This document shows positions 52,543-62,100 of a stretch of DNA of 64,000 nucleotides, piece by piece (the first letter of the stretch is position 1; each line of letters begins with the position of its first letter). This DNA comes from Nocardioides conyzicola. GTDB lineage: Bacteria > Actinomycetota > Actinomycetes > Propionibacteriales > Nocardioidaceae. The notes below the pieces were generated by a model, which saw only the letters and a list, made by a program, of their open reading frames with translations, was not told where the DNA came from and made no database searches. The position numbers were made by a program, and so were the translations under genes. The stretch is taken from positions 2,946,133 through 3,010,132 of the forward strand of contig NZ_BAABKM010000002.1 of the NCBI RefSeq assembly GCF_039543825.1, read 5' to 3'.

Positions 52543-53205
52543 ATGTTCGATCAGTTGGTGACGAACGCATTCCGTCAACACGAGCTGAGCGATGTGCTCA
52601 AGGCCTTGAGTCACCACCGGGGACGGTATTTTCTTGTTGGCGGCGCGGTACGCGACGGACTACTAGGAGAGCCTGCGAATGACTTAGATATCGCAGTGCC
52701 CAACGATGACGAATTCGCGCATCTGCTCTTTTCGACGATCTCCAGTGGTGCTCAGAACCGCCACGGGAACTGGCGATTCGAGCTTCCGTCGGGTCAGCAC
52801 GTTGACCTCATTCAACCCCAGAATTTCTACAAGCCGTTTCGAACCGTGCTGTCGATGCTTGCGTTCTTCGACACGTCGGTGAACGCGATCGGGATAGATC
52901 TAGGTGATCCAGACCACATCCTTGATCCAATTGATGGAATCGATGGACTGCGAAGAGGGCAGTTGACCCTTCCTCATGAGAGGTGGACCACGCTCAATGA
53001 CTTTGAGAGCGTTCATCTCGCGCTGCGGACGTTGCGGCTACTTGGTCGGCATCCGCTCACTCTGAGTAACCCCAGCCTGCTTAGAGCTCAGATCCCCAAG
53101 TTCGATCTCGTGGAGTGGAGTGATCTGTATCGACTCAATCGCATCAGTCGGGGGCAGGCCCGCGACCAGCTGCTGTCGATTTGCGATCGCCCCTTGGCCG
53201 CATAG
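52543..53205 (+). CDS. CCA-adding-enzyme-type nucleotidyltransferase head domain protein
   Basis: A 220-residue protein with the class II poly(A)/CCA polymerase head domain. LVGGAVRDGLL (about 31-41) is followed by NDLDIAV, whose two aspartates (Asp47, Asp49) match the metal-binding DxD. FRTVLSMLAFFDTSVNAIGIDL and LDPIDGIDGLRRGQL follow family spacing. Full CCA enzymes have about 400-480 residues, so this is a minimal form lacking most of the tRNA-binding body. It lies 43 nt after the NTPase gene, in the same direction. A role in modifying tRNA 3' ends or making a nucleotide signal is inferred, not shown. A GTG at 52528 is an alternative start. Confidence 0.82.
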   Translation: MFDQLVTNAFRQHELSDVLKALSHHRGRYFLVGGAVRDGLLGEPANDLDIAVPNDDEFAHLLFSTISSGAQNRHGNWRFELPSGQHVDLIQPQNFYKPFRTVLSMLAFFDTSVNAIGIDLGDPDHILDPIDGIDGLRRGQLTLPHERWTTLNDFESVHLALRTLRLLGRHPLTLSNPSLLRAQIPKFDLVEWSDLYRLNRISRGQARDQLLSICDRPLAA

Positions 53206-53644
53206 CGACCATGAACTGTCCCCGTCAGCCGGCAAATACCGCTCCACGGATTGGCGACATCTGATCTGCGTCGACGGCGGTCGGCCAAGTCCGCTGAGCG
53301 GATCGGCTCTCGGGCCCGATCTCGAAGCGGCGTCTGACGCGGTGGAATGACTCAGATCGAATCACGCGGATACCCGGCGGCCCGAATGCGTCGGTTCATC
53401 GGGATTGTGACGTTCTCCTCGAAAAGTTCGGGCATTTATCCGACTCGACGTGCCGTCCTCGCGGGGAAGCAAACCTCGGCTGTTGCCGCGATCGATGACG
53501 GCCTGCTCGAGACCTGACGGGGCTGGATCCAGAGCCTCGGCAATTGGCGGCGCGTGCTTCTGTTGACGGTCTAACGAGGCTCACCTCATCGCGACTTGCG
53601 ACCTGCTGCGTTCAAGTCATCGCGGACGGGTTGCTAGCCCACTC
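53206..53644. other. Gap between convergent units
   Basis: About 440 nt between the nucleotidyltransferase gene and the convergent membrane gene. It contains no credible gene, repeat or strong hairpin that I could identify. It may be remnant DNA from island rearrangement. Confidence 0.45.
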
Positions 53645-54190
53645 TTACTCGCTGTGCCCGCTGGCAGTTGTCTGCGCCTCAGCCACGCGTCTGAACTCGT
53701 CGAGGAGTGAGTCGAACTGCACGACCCGCCCCGATCCTGGCGAAGTATCTGAATCGACGCATTCAGCAATGATCTCGTCGAGAACGCGGCGAAGGGTCGC
53801 GGCGCTGCTTCGGACACCTTCGTCGGCGGAGAACATCACGTCTGCGTACGCCGTCGAGAGCTCGGCCCTGTCGGCGCCGGGAACGATGGGAGTAGGCATG
53901 TTGATGTGGTCGGATAGCGCGAAGAGGGCGCCCGAAATCTTGTCGCAGATCACCCAAAGCCGAAGGCATCGCGTCCGTTCCGCCTCTAGCTGCAGAGCTA
54001 GGGAGGCCTCGTCGACCCGGGCCGCCTCGTGCGCTGCTCGTGCCTCCTCGGCGTCGCGGAGATCTTTGCGTTCTGCGGCCTCGCGATCGTTGGACCGCTG
54101 ATTCTGCTTATAGAGGAGCACGGCGGGCACGAGACCTACGGCTGCCGTCACTGCGCCCGTCACTATGGTTCGTACATTCTCCGGATCCAT
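53645..54190 (-). CDS. Single-pass membrane coiled-coil protein
   Basis: A 181-residue protein. One N-terminal transmembrane helix (TIVTGAVTAAVGLVPAVLLY, about 8-27) is followed by a charged coiled coil (about 30-75; REAAERKDLRDAEEARAAHEAA) and a helical domain with DEGVRSSAATLRRVLDEIIAEC. No enzymatic motif is seen. It is encoded 6 nt after the larger coiled-coil membrane gene, in the same direction, so the two probably form a membrane complex. Confidence 0.7.
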   Translation of the reverse strand: MDPENVRTIVTGAVTAAVGLVPAVLLYKQNQRSNDREAAERKDLRDAEEARAAHEAARVDEASLALQLEAERTRCLRLWVICDKISGALFALSDHINMPTPIVPGADRAELSTAYADVMFSADEGVRSSAATLRRVLDEIIAECVDSDTSPGSGRVVQFDSLLDEFRRVAEAQTTASGHSE

Positions 54191-54196
54191 GCCGCC

Positions 54197-55261
54197 TCAG
54201 CTCTTGCGCGCCGCAGCGATGACACTCGCCAGTTCGACGATCTGTCCGACAGGCATGGCGTTTTCGCCGTCTCCACTGGCGAGGGGCGGGGCGCCAAGCA
54301 CTCGGCGCCCGAACTCCTCGTAGACCCGCATACGGGCGTCGTCGCTATCGATGGCGCCTAGGAAGTCCTCGAACGTGTCGAGCTGTACCCGGACGGAGTT
54401 CGCCCAGTCGCCGGTGTTTCGGTGCACAGACGCGAGCCGAGCGGTGTATGCGGACGCGCCAGCGAAGATTGAGGCGAGCGCGAGGCGACCTACGACCTCG
54501 GCCCAACCGGACGCGCGCGGAGCCATAAGCGCGGCCAGTGCAGCGACTGCGACGAGGCCGTACGTCGCCCAACGCAACCATCGGCTTGACTTGTGCTCTC
54601 TCTCGGCCAATGACTTGAACTGCTTGGAAAGCTCACCTTGAGCCCGCTCGGCACGTGCCTGAACAAGTTCTGCCCGCAGCGCGTCAAGTTGCTTGCCCGC
54701 CTCCTCGGTCTCCGCCCTAGACTCCGCAATTGACTCGAGGACAGGCCTTGTTCGCTCCGTGAGCCCGTCGAGCAGACGCAACGCGCGCAGGCTTTCCTTC
54801 AGTACCGTCGACCTATTGCGCCAAGCCGTGAGGTAGGCCCGGACTTCCTCGGTGCTGCCGTCCTCGGTGAGCACTCGCAACTTCTGCGGTCCGCTGGCTT
54901 CACTCAACTGGACTTCGAGAGTGAGCACGGCATCGAGGGCCACTGTGTGCATCGCCGGTTGATCGTTCAGGTCTACCTCCCTGAACCGTCCGATGATCTC
55001 GTCGACCTTGCCCTGGTCGAATTGGTTGATGGCCGCCGCGGACGCAGCTTCAGCAATATCACCACGCGCACGAAGATCGCGTGGTGCTGCGTAACGTGAA
55101 ACCGCGGTCAGCACTTCGGTCCAGAGTTGGATGCACTCGTCTAGCACGAGCGACGCGAGGTCCCCGGAGTCGTGGTCTTCTACCTCTCGATGAGCGCGGC
55201 CGAGCTGCGTCAATCGATTGCCGTCGCGCTCCCCGATCATGACCTGCACGTTGTCGCTCAC
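54197..55261 (-). CDS. Coiled-coil protein with a two-helix membrane hairpin
   Basis: A 354-residue protein. Residues 1-160 are mainly helical and soluble. A long coiled coil follows (about 165-225; QLDALRAELVQARAERAQGE), then two transmembrane helices (about 233-253 and 263-285). The C-terminus (DWANSVRVQLDTFEDFLGAI, then RMRVYEEFGRRVLG) matches a segment I have often seen behind 2TM modules in uncharacterised actinobacterial proteins. The layout recalls SLATT-like 2TM effectors of defence systems, but I cannot assign it. It forms a two-gene unit with the next protein and is divergent from the OLD gene. Confidence 0.7.
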   Translation of the reverse strand: MSDNVQVMIGERDGNRLTQLGRAHREVEDHDSGDLASLVLDECIQLWTEVLTAVSRYAAPRDLRARGDIAEAASAAAINQFDQGKVDEIIGRFREVDLNDQPAMHTVALDAVLTLEVQLSEASGPQKLRVLTEDGSTEEVRAYLTAWRNRSTVLKESLRALRLLDGLTERTRPVLESIAESRAETEEAGKQLDALRAELVQARAERAQGELSKQFKSLAEREHKSSRWLRWATYGLVAVAALAALMAPRASGWAEVVGRLALASIFAGASAYTARLASVHRNTGDWANSVRVQLDTFEDFLGAIDSDDARMRVYEEFGRRVLGAPPLASGDGENAMPVGQIVELASVIAAARKS

Positions 55262-55648
55262 ATCTCGCAGGCTACGCAGGCCGAGCGGTCGGCGTGGCCA
55301 GAATCCCTAGGAGATCGAGCGGATGACTGCGACGGCTGCTGACAAGCGCGGTCGCCGCCCGGCCTACGGCGCAGATACTCGTCGTTTCACGCGGGGCGTG
55401 ACCGAGCACCTTTTGCAGCGAGTTGGAATTGCGGTCCGCCAGTGACATCTTGCATCCTGTCACGGCAGAAAGACCCGGGTGTGAGATGGCGCTGACCTCG
55501 GGCACGAAGCGACGTTAATACCTTGGTCTTGCGCGCCGCGCACGCGGATACGAGTCTGTTACTGAGCATGTCTGCTCTCGACGTGCCGAGCCGAGGTTCG
55601 ACACCGAGGACTCAACCGTTGCGTCGGGCGAATCGCTATCGTGCTCGC
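55262..55648. other. Divergent promoter region between membrane pair and OLD gene
   Basis: About 390 nt between divergently transcribed genes. A minus-strand frame at 55272-55505 could encode 77 residues but has no recognisable family. An ATG at 55568 would add 27 residues to the OLD protein. No operator could be picked. Confidence 0.45.
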
Positions 55649-57376
55649 GTGAAGCCCAAGATCCGTTCTGTCCACCTGACCACTGCCGGGGAGGTTCTAC
55701 ATCCTAGCGAGCACGTCACGCTCGTCGTAGGTCCGAACAACGCCGGAAAGAGTGCGGTGATCTTCGGTGCTCTTAGCCAGTTGCAGCACGATCCGTCGGC
55801 GGAGCTGGTAAGCACGCCGGTGGCTTCAATCAGCGTTGAGATGCCCCCTGCTGAAGACTTCAGGAAACTGCTGGAGAACCGGGCGACCCTTCATCCGGCA
55901 GGTGTAATCCCTGGGCTAGGGCACTTCCGAGAACCCACGTGGATATTCCCTAATGGGACCCACCTTCCTGACAGTGGCATCGGCGCCATAGTGGCGAAGA
56001 CAGATCGCTTCGGCCCAATTCACAGCGCCATAGCGCTCAGCATGAATCCCGAAAGTCGAGGACATGTTCTCGGCAGTGCGCAGACGCCGAATCTCATGGC
56101 GCCGGAGGCTCGTGCTCCGATCCAGCTTCTGTGGATGGATCGGGATCTCGAAGATCGTTTGTCACGAGACATGCAACGAGCATTCGGCAAGAACATCTTG
56201 GTCAACCGACACGCGGGCTCGATGGTTCATCTCCACATCGGAGATGTCGACATCGAAGAGCCGAGAGTTGGTGAGAAATCCGAGTACCTCGCTCGAGTTA
56301 TGGGATTGCCGCTTCTGTCAGCGCAGGGAGCGGGAATGCAAGCGTTTATGGGGACCGTCCTTACGTTGGCTGCCGGAGGCATCGATCTCGTCTTCATGGA
56401 TGAGCCGGAGACCTTCCTGCACCCGCCGCAGGCAAGGCTGCTTGGCGAGTTGGTCGCAGAAATGAGTAGAGCGACCGACACGCAGGTAATCGTCGCTACT
56501 CACAGCGACGACTTCGTGCAAGGCGTCATTACTGGCTCGAAGGAGGACGTCGACGTCTCGATCGTTCGGATCACAAGGCCATCGGACACCGAGAACAAAC
56601 TCGCTCAGGTTGCGCCCGAGGCGATCAAGTCCATCTATAAGGACTCATTACTGAGGTTCTCGAACCTGCTCGATGGCATCTTTTACAAGGGTGTAGTGAT
56701 ATGTGAGGCAGAATCCGACTGCACTTACTACTCTGCAAGTCTCGCCAACGTTGAAGACACCGATGGTCTCGGTGCATCCGACCTGCTCTTTACCCATGTC
56801 GGCGGCAAGGACCGAATGGCGAGGGCGTACAGCGCCCTGAACGCTGCTGCTGTCCCGACGGCGGTCATTGCAGACGTCGACCTCTTGGCCGATAAGAACA
56901 AGTTCGAGGAGCTGTTTGAGACGATGGGAGGCGATTTTGGCGTTGTGAGCGCCAGTTACAACGTCCTCGACGCCTCAGTGCGCACGCTGAAGGTCGAGCC
57001 AATTCGCAACGACGTTCGTTCGAAGGTTGCGGAGATACTCGATCGCTCCCAGAACCCGATCATCGACAGGCGAGACCTTACGGAAATGCTGGACCTTCTA
57101 AAAGCCGAGAGCGGCTGGAAGCAGATCAAGCGAAAGGGTGCTGGCGCGATTGACACCGGCGACCCAACGGCCGCCTTCGCAAGCGTCATCGCTGCGTGTC
57201 GCGCCGTCGGACTGTTTATCCTGCCGGTAGGTGAACTTGAACGGTTTCATCCCAACGTCGGCGGCAACAAGCAAGCCTGGCTCCGCCAGGCGCTTGAGCA
57301 TGAGCTGTTCAAGACGTCCGGAGAGTCACAAGATCTCGTTCGCTCTGTCCGGGCGTTCGTCGCCTCGCGGCAGTAG
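55649..57376 (+). CDS. OLD-family ATPase-TOPRIM nuclease
   Basis: A 575-residue overcoming-lysogenization-defect protein. The N-terminal ABC-type ATPase has Walker A GPNNAGKS (28-35), signature LLSAQGAGMQAF (about 221-232), Walker B LVFMDEPETFLHP (about 246-258) and H-loop ATHSDDF. The C-terminal TOPRIM nuclease has VVICEAESD (catalytic Glu near 352) and AVIADVDLL with the DxD near 409. GTG 55649 gives KPKIRSVHL, the normal family start; ATG 55568 is possible. There is no UvrD-like partner (as in Gabija) and no separate TOPRIM gene (as in PARIS), so it is a stand-alone class 1 OLD. It is probably anti-phage. Confidence 0.9.
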   Translation: MKPKIRSVHLTTAGEVLHPSEHVTLVVGPNNAGKSAVIFGALSQLQHDPSAELVSTPVASISVEMPPAEDFRKLLENRATLHPAGVIPGLGHFREPTWIFPNGTHLPDSGIGAIVAKTDRFGPIHSAIALSMNPESRGHVLGSAQTPNLMAPEARAPIQLLWMDRDLEDRLSRDMQRAFGKNILVNRHAGSMVHLHIGDVDIEEPRVGEKSEYLARVMGLPLLSAQGAGMQAFMGTVLTLAAGGIDLVFMDEPETFLHPPQARLLGELVAEMSRATDTQVIVATHSDDFVQGVITGSKEDVDVSIVRITRPSDTENKLAQVAPEAIKSIYKDSLLRFSNLLDGIFYKGVVICEAESDCTYYSASLANVEDTDGLGASDLLFTHVGGKDRMARAYSALNAAAVPTAVIADVDLLADKNKFEELFETMGGDFGVVSASYNVLDASVRTLKVEPIRNDVRSKVAEILDRSQNPIIDRRDLTEMLDLLKAESGWKQIKRKGAGAIDTGDPTAAFASVIAACRAVGLFILPVGELERFHPNVGGNKQAWLRQALEHELFKTSGESQDLVRSVRAFVASRQ

Positions 57377-57792
57377 AGTGACCAATTCAAGGCACGTACG
57401 GGACGGGTGTAGACCCTGACCACGGTCTCCGCCACAACAGCGCTTGGGCCATCACTTTCCGCGGACGCGCCGATCTTGGAGGCACTCGACCCCTTTGAAA
57501 TTGCAGCGAGTGCGCGAGCGGGGCTGCTGGGCCGGCCGAGTCGATCAGAGTGCGCCGAGTGGTTGAGACAATGGCCGACGATCCTCGGCAGATGCAGGTC
57601 CGCACAAGATCGTTCGTAAACTGATAGTGCGTCATAGTGGGCGGGATGCCTACATCGCTGATGACCGATCTCGGCTCGGTGCACCCAGCGCGACAGATCC
57701 GCGTGTCTGACGCCCGCGATGTGTGAGACGGGCGGCGGTCGAAGGTGCTCGCCTCACCGGCAGGCGCGGATCACGGCGTCGCGCCGATGAAA
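57377..57792. other. Right edge of the accessory island, no gene recognised
   Basis: About 415 nt between the OLD gene and the ROK gene. It has only short frames without recognisable protein, and no tRNA or direct repeat that would mark an attachment site. The base composition returns to the core-like high GC here. Confidence 0.45.
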
Positions 57793-58977
57793 TCAGCTGA
57801 GGTGCGTCCCTGCGGCGAGAACCATTCCAGACTTCGAGGCTGCGAGCAGGGCCGCTCCGAGGGCCTCGGCTCGTGCGCCGAGCTCGGCGCGGACGATCCG
57901 GATGTCGTGGTTGGCGACGGGCGGCAGGGCGAGGGCAAGGGCCTGGCGCGCGGCTTCGAGCAGGGTCTCGCTTGAGTGGGGGCGCGCGGTCAGGTCCCCG
58001 CCGATCACGACCAGGCTCGGGTCGGTGATGGTGCACACGCCGGCCAAGGCGTTGCCCAGGACCTGGCCGGCGTCGGCGAGCAGACGAAGAGCGCCGCGGT
58101 CGCCGGCGTCCGCGAGGTCGAGCAGGTCGCCGACCCTGGCCTCAGGTCCCACGGTGTGAGCCAGGGCCGTGAGCAGGGCACGTTTGCTGACGACCGTCTC
58201 GAGACACCCTCGAGCCCCGCAGCGACAGATCTTGCCGTCGGCGACCACAGGAAGGTGGCCGAGCTCCCCGGCGGTGCCCGACGCTCCGGTGTGCACCCGG
58301 CCTCCCAGCACCAGGCCGCAACCGACACCCTCACCGAGCATCACGTAGACGAGGTCGTCGACCGCCGTCCCGGCGCCGAGGCGCCACTCGGCGAGCGCTC
58401 CCAGGGTCGCGTCGTTGCCCAGGTACACGGGCAGTCCGGTCCGCTCGCCCAGGATGCCGGCGATGTCGACACCGCCCCAGTCCAGCAGCATCGGCGGGGA
58501 CGCCAGCGCGCGTGAGTCGACCACCGGCGCGGAGACGGCGACGCCGACGGCGAGCACCCCGTCGCGGGGGACCTCGCTCGCCTCCAGCAGGTCAGCGGTA
58601 CTGCGAGCGAGGTGATCGAGGGAGGCCGCCGGCTCGTGGTCGACGTCGAGGAAGTGGCGCTGCTGCCTGAGGACGGTGCCGTCCAGCGAGGTGAGGACGA
58701 CCCTGAGGTCGGCGTGGCCCAGGTGGATCCCGATCAGGGACCCGGCCCGAGGTGCGAGCCCGAGGGCCGTGGCCGGTCGCCCGCCCGCCACTGCCGGCTT
58801 GACGCCCAGCTCGACCAGCACTCCCGCGTCGATCAGGTTGGCGACCAGGATGGACACAGCGGAGGTGGACAGGCCGGTCAACCGGGCCACGTCAGCCCGA
58901 CTGCACCGCGGTCGCGCCTGGACGGCAGCGACCACCGCGCGGCCATTGCGGCTCCGCAGCGACTCCAGACCGGTCAT
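57793..58977 (-). CDS. ROK-family transcriptional regulator (NagC/XylR-like)
   Basis: A 394-residue regulator with an N-terminal winged helix (SRADVARLTGLSTSAVSILVANLIDAGVLVELG, about 26-60) and a C-terminal ROK sugar-kinase-like domain. The latter shows YLGNDATLGALAEW, GEGVGCGLVLGG and the zinc-type CRCGARGCLE motif. It is divergent from a secreted GH3 enzyme and probably represses it until a sugar is bound. ATG 58977 follows a GTG at 58983 by two codons; either may be used. Confidence 0.92.
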   Translation of the reverse strand: MTGLESLRSRNGRAVVAAVQARPRCSRADVARLTGLSTSAVSILVANLIDAGVLVELGVKPAVAGGRPATALGLAPRAGSLIGIHLGHADLRVVLTSLDGTVLRQQRHFLDVDHEPAASLDHLARSTADLLEASEVPRDGVLAVGVAVSAPVVDSRALASPPMLLDWGGVDIAGILGERTGLPVYLGNDATLGALAEWRLGAGTAVDDLVYVMLGEGVGCGLVLGGRVHTGASGTAGELGHLPVVADGKICRCGARGCLETVVSKRALLTALAHTVGPEARVGDLLDLADAGDRGALRLLADAGQVLGNALAGVCTITDPSLVVIGGDLTARPHSSETLLEAARQALALALPPVANHDIRIVRAELGARAEALGAALLAASKSGMVLAAGTHLS

Positions 58978-59018
58978 GCTCACGGCAGCAGCCTAGGCGA
59001 CTCGGTTCATCCAGATAT

Positions 59019-59080
59019 GGACAAATCTTCGAAATATTCCATCCTCTTTGTCCTTGACGTGGACAATATCGGACGCCTAC
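59019..59080 (+). promoter_or_regulatory. Operator and promoter of the GH3 gene
   Basis: GGACAAA (59019-59025) and TTTGTCC (59047-59053) form a perfect inverted repeat, and a further GGACAA follows at 59061. TTGACG (59054-59059) is a good -35 box; TACGGT near 59078 is a possible weak -10. These repeats are probable sites for the divergent ROK protein. Confidence 0.5.
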
Positions 59081-59169
59081 GGTCTGAGAGCCACGTCACA
59101 TCCCTCTCGGGCGGGACCTGGCTCCCCACTCGGCGCGCACTCGGGTGCGCACTATCTCGGAGCACTCAC

Positions 59170-62100
59170 ATGGTCAGCAGCAATCGCCGACGCCTCGGCA
59201 CCATCCTCGGCCTCTCCCTCGCGGGGAGCGCTCTCGCCGCGACCGGGGTCGCGGCCACTCCAGCGGCCGGATCACCATCCGCATCGCCGGCCTCGGCCAG
59301 GGCGGCGTCCCGTACGTCGTCTCCGGTCTACCTCGACCGCTCGTACTCCCCAGCCGAGCGCGCAGCGGACCTGGTCTCCCGGATGTCGCTGGGGGAGAAG
59401 GCCCAGCAGATGAACAGCAGCCAGGCCCCGGCGCTGCCGCGTCTCGGGATCGCCGCCTGGGGCTGGTGGAACGAGTCCAACCACGGGGTCAATGCCTCCA
59501 CCATCACGCCGACCGGCAACGCCACGACGCTCACCAACACCACGTCGTACCCCTCGGACCTGTCGATGGGCAGCACCTGGGACCCGGAGCTCGTCTACCG
59601 CGAGGCCTCCCTGATCGGTGACGAGGCCCGCGACACGGCGCCCGACAACCGGCTCAACCTCGACTTCTATGCGCCGACGGTCAACCTCGCCCGCGACCCC
59701 CGGTGGGGGCGCAACGACGAGGCCTGGAGCGAGGACCCGACGCTGACCGCCCGGCTGGCCGGTCAGTACGTCAACGGCCTCCAGGGGCAGACCACCGACG
59801 GCACCCTGCCGGACTCCGCCCACGGCTACTACAAGGCGATCGCCACGCTGAAGCACTACGCGGCCAACAACAGCGAGGTCAACCGGCGCAACGGCTCGTC
59901 CGACATGGACCAGCGCACGCTGCGTGAGTACTACACCAAGCAGTTCGCCGACATCGTGAAGTCGGCCCACCCCGGCTCGATCATGAGCTCCTACAACGAG
60001 GTCAACGGCGTGCCGGCCGCTGCGAGCGTGCAGCTGATGAGCGACCTGGCGCGCGACACCTACGGGTTCGACGGCTACTTCACCTCGGACTGCGACGCGG
60101 TCTACGAGATCCAGGCCGGGCACCACTGGCAGCCGCCGGGTGCCAGCGCACCCCTCGACCAGTACTCCCGCTCGGCGTGGGCCATCGCCGCAGGCGAGGA
60201 TCTCGACTGCAACTGGGGCTACCACGACCAGTACAGCTACGGGAACACCGTGCCCACGGCGATCGCGCAGAAGATCAAGACCGAGACCGACACCTTCAAC
60301 GTCGGGGACGTCGACACCTCGCTGACCCGCCTGTTCACCGCTCGGATCGAGACCGGCGAGTTCGACAAGGAGAACCAGGTCCCGTGGGTCCGCGCGGCCC
60401 GCAAGCGTCTCGGCGGGGCCACCTGGACCACCTCCCCGGACAACAACGCGGTCACGGAGACGCCCGAGCGGCTCGCGCAGGCGCAGCAGAGCGCCGAGCA
60501 GGCCCTCGTGCTGCTCAAGAACGACAAGGTCGCCGGCACCTCCCTGCTGCCGCTGAGCGTCCCGAAGAAGAAGGCCTTCAAGCTCGCCGTGGTCGGCTAC
60601 TTCGCGCACCCGGCGCAGCTCTTCACCGGCGGCTACTCCAGCCGCCAGGTCAACGCCGGTGCCGCCAACAACGTCGACGCCTACACCGGCATCAAGGAAG
60701 CCGTGGAGGCGAGGAACCCGAACGCCCAGGTCGACTTCCTGCCCGGTGTCACCGGCGGCACCAACGCGTCGCGGCTCACCACCGTCGACCCCGACACCCT
60801 CGCCAAGGTCGGCGGGTACGACGCGGTCGTGGTCGTCGCCGGCACCGACGGGAGCACCGCCTCGGAGGACCACGACCGTACGACGACCGCGCTGCCCGGC
60901 GCCCAGGCCGCGATGATCAGCCAGGTCGAGGCCGCCAACCCGCGCACGGTCGTCTACCTCCAGACCGTCGGCTCGGTCGACGTGCGCAGCTTCGAGCAGA
61001 CCAGCCCCGCCCTCCTGTGGAGCTCCTACCTCGGGCAGCGCCAGGGTCCGGCGATCGCCGATGTCCTGCTCGGCACGACCAACCCCAGTGGGCACCTGCC
61101 CTTCACCTGGTACACCGACGACAGCCAGCTGCCGGCGATCACCGACTACGCGATCCGTCCCAGCCAGTCGGCCCCCGGTCGCACGTACATGTACTACACG
61201 GGCAAGCCGAGCTTCGCGTTCGGTCACGGCCTCGGCTACAGCAGCTTCCGGTTCTCGGACCTGAAGGTCGCCGGCGGGTCCGTCGACGCCTCGGGCACCG
61301 TCACGGCCACCGCCAAGGTCACCAACACCGGCGACGTCGCCGGCGCGGCGACCCCGCAGCTGTACGTGACGACCCCCTTCGCCTCGGCCGCTGCTGAGCG
61401 ACCGGCCAAGCGGCTGCTCGCCTTCGACCGGGTCGTGGTCAAGCCGGGCAAGACCGTGAAGGTCCACTTCTCGGCGCCAGCCTCGCAGCTCGCGTTCCTC
61501 GACGAGGACAACGAGACCATGAAGGTCGACCAGGGGACCTACGGTCTGCAGCTGGCGGGCGCGGTCGACGACGTCAGGCAGCGTGCCTCCGTCCGGGTGA
61601 CCGGTCGGCTCGGGAAGGTGCCCACGACGGTCTCGGTGCGACCGGTGCAGTCGGGGGACGTGGCGGCCGACGTCGCCCAGCGGGTCGCCTTCGACGCCGG
61701 TGCCCTGATCGATCCCCAGGTCACCCTCGCCACGGACGACGAGGCGCTGCACGGCTACATCAGCAAGGGACGCAGCACCCCGCTCCCGGCGGGCACCAAG
61801 ATCCGGTACCACTCCAACCGGCGTGACGTGGTCGCCGTCGCGCAGGGCGGCACGGTGCTTCGCGCCGTCGGATCGGGCGTGGCGACCGTGACGGTCGACG
61901 CGAAGCTGCACGGCACCACGGTGAGCACGACGTTCGTGGTGAACGTGGCTCCGCTGCAGATCACCTCGGCGCCGACGGCGGCGTTCACCGCCGGCACGGC
62001 AGGCACCTTCACCATCGCCACGGCGACCACGCAGTCGCCCACGGCGCAGGAGGTGCCGAGCCTCTCGGTGAAGGGCAAGCTGCCGGCGGGGCTGGCGTTC

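Noticed and set aside
55272..55505. 77-residue minus-strand frame between divergent genes
   Set aside because: There is no family, no ribosome site, and it covers the expected promoter region.
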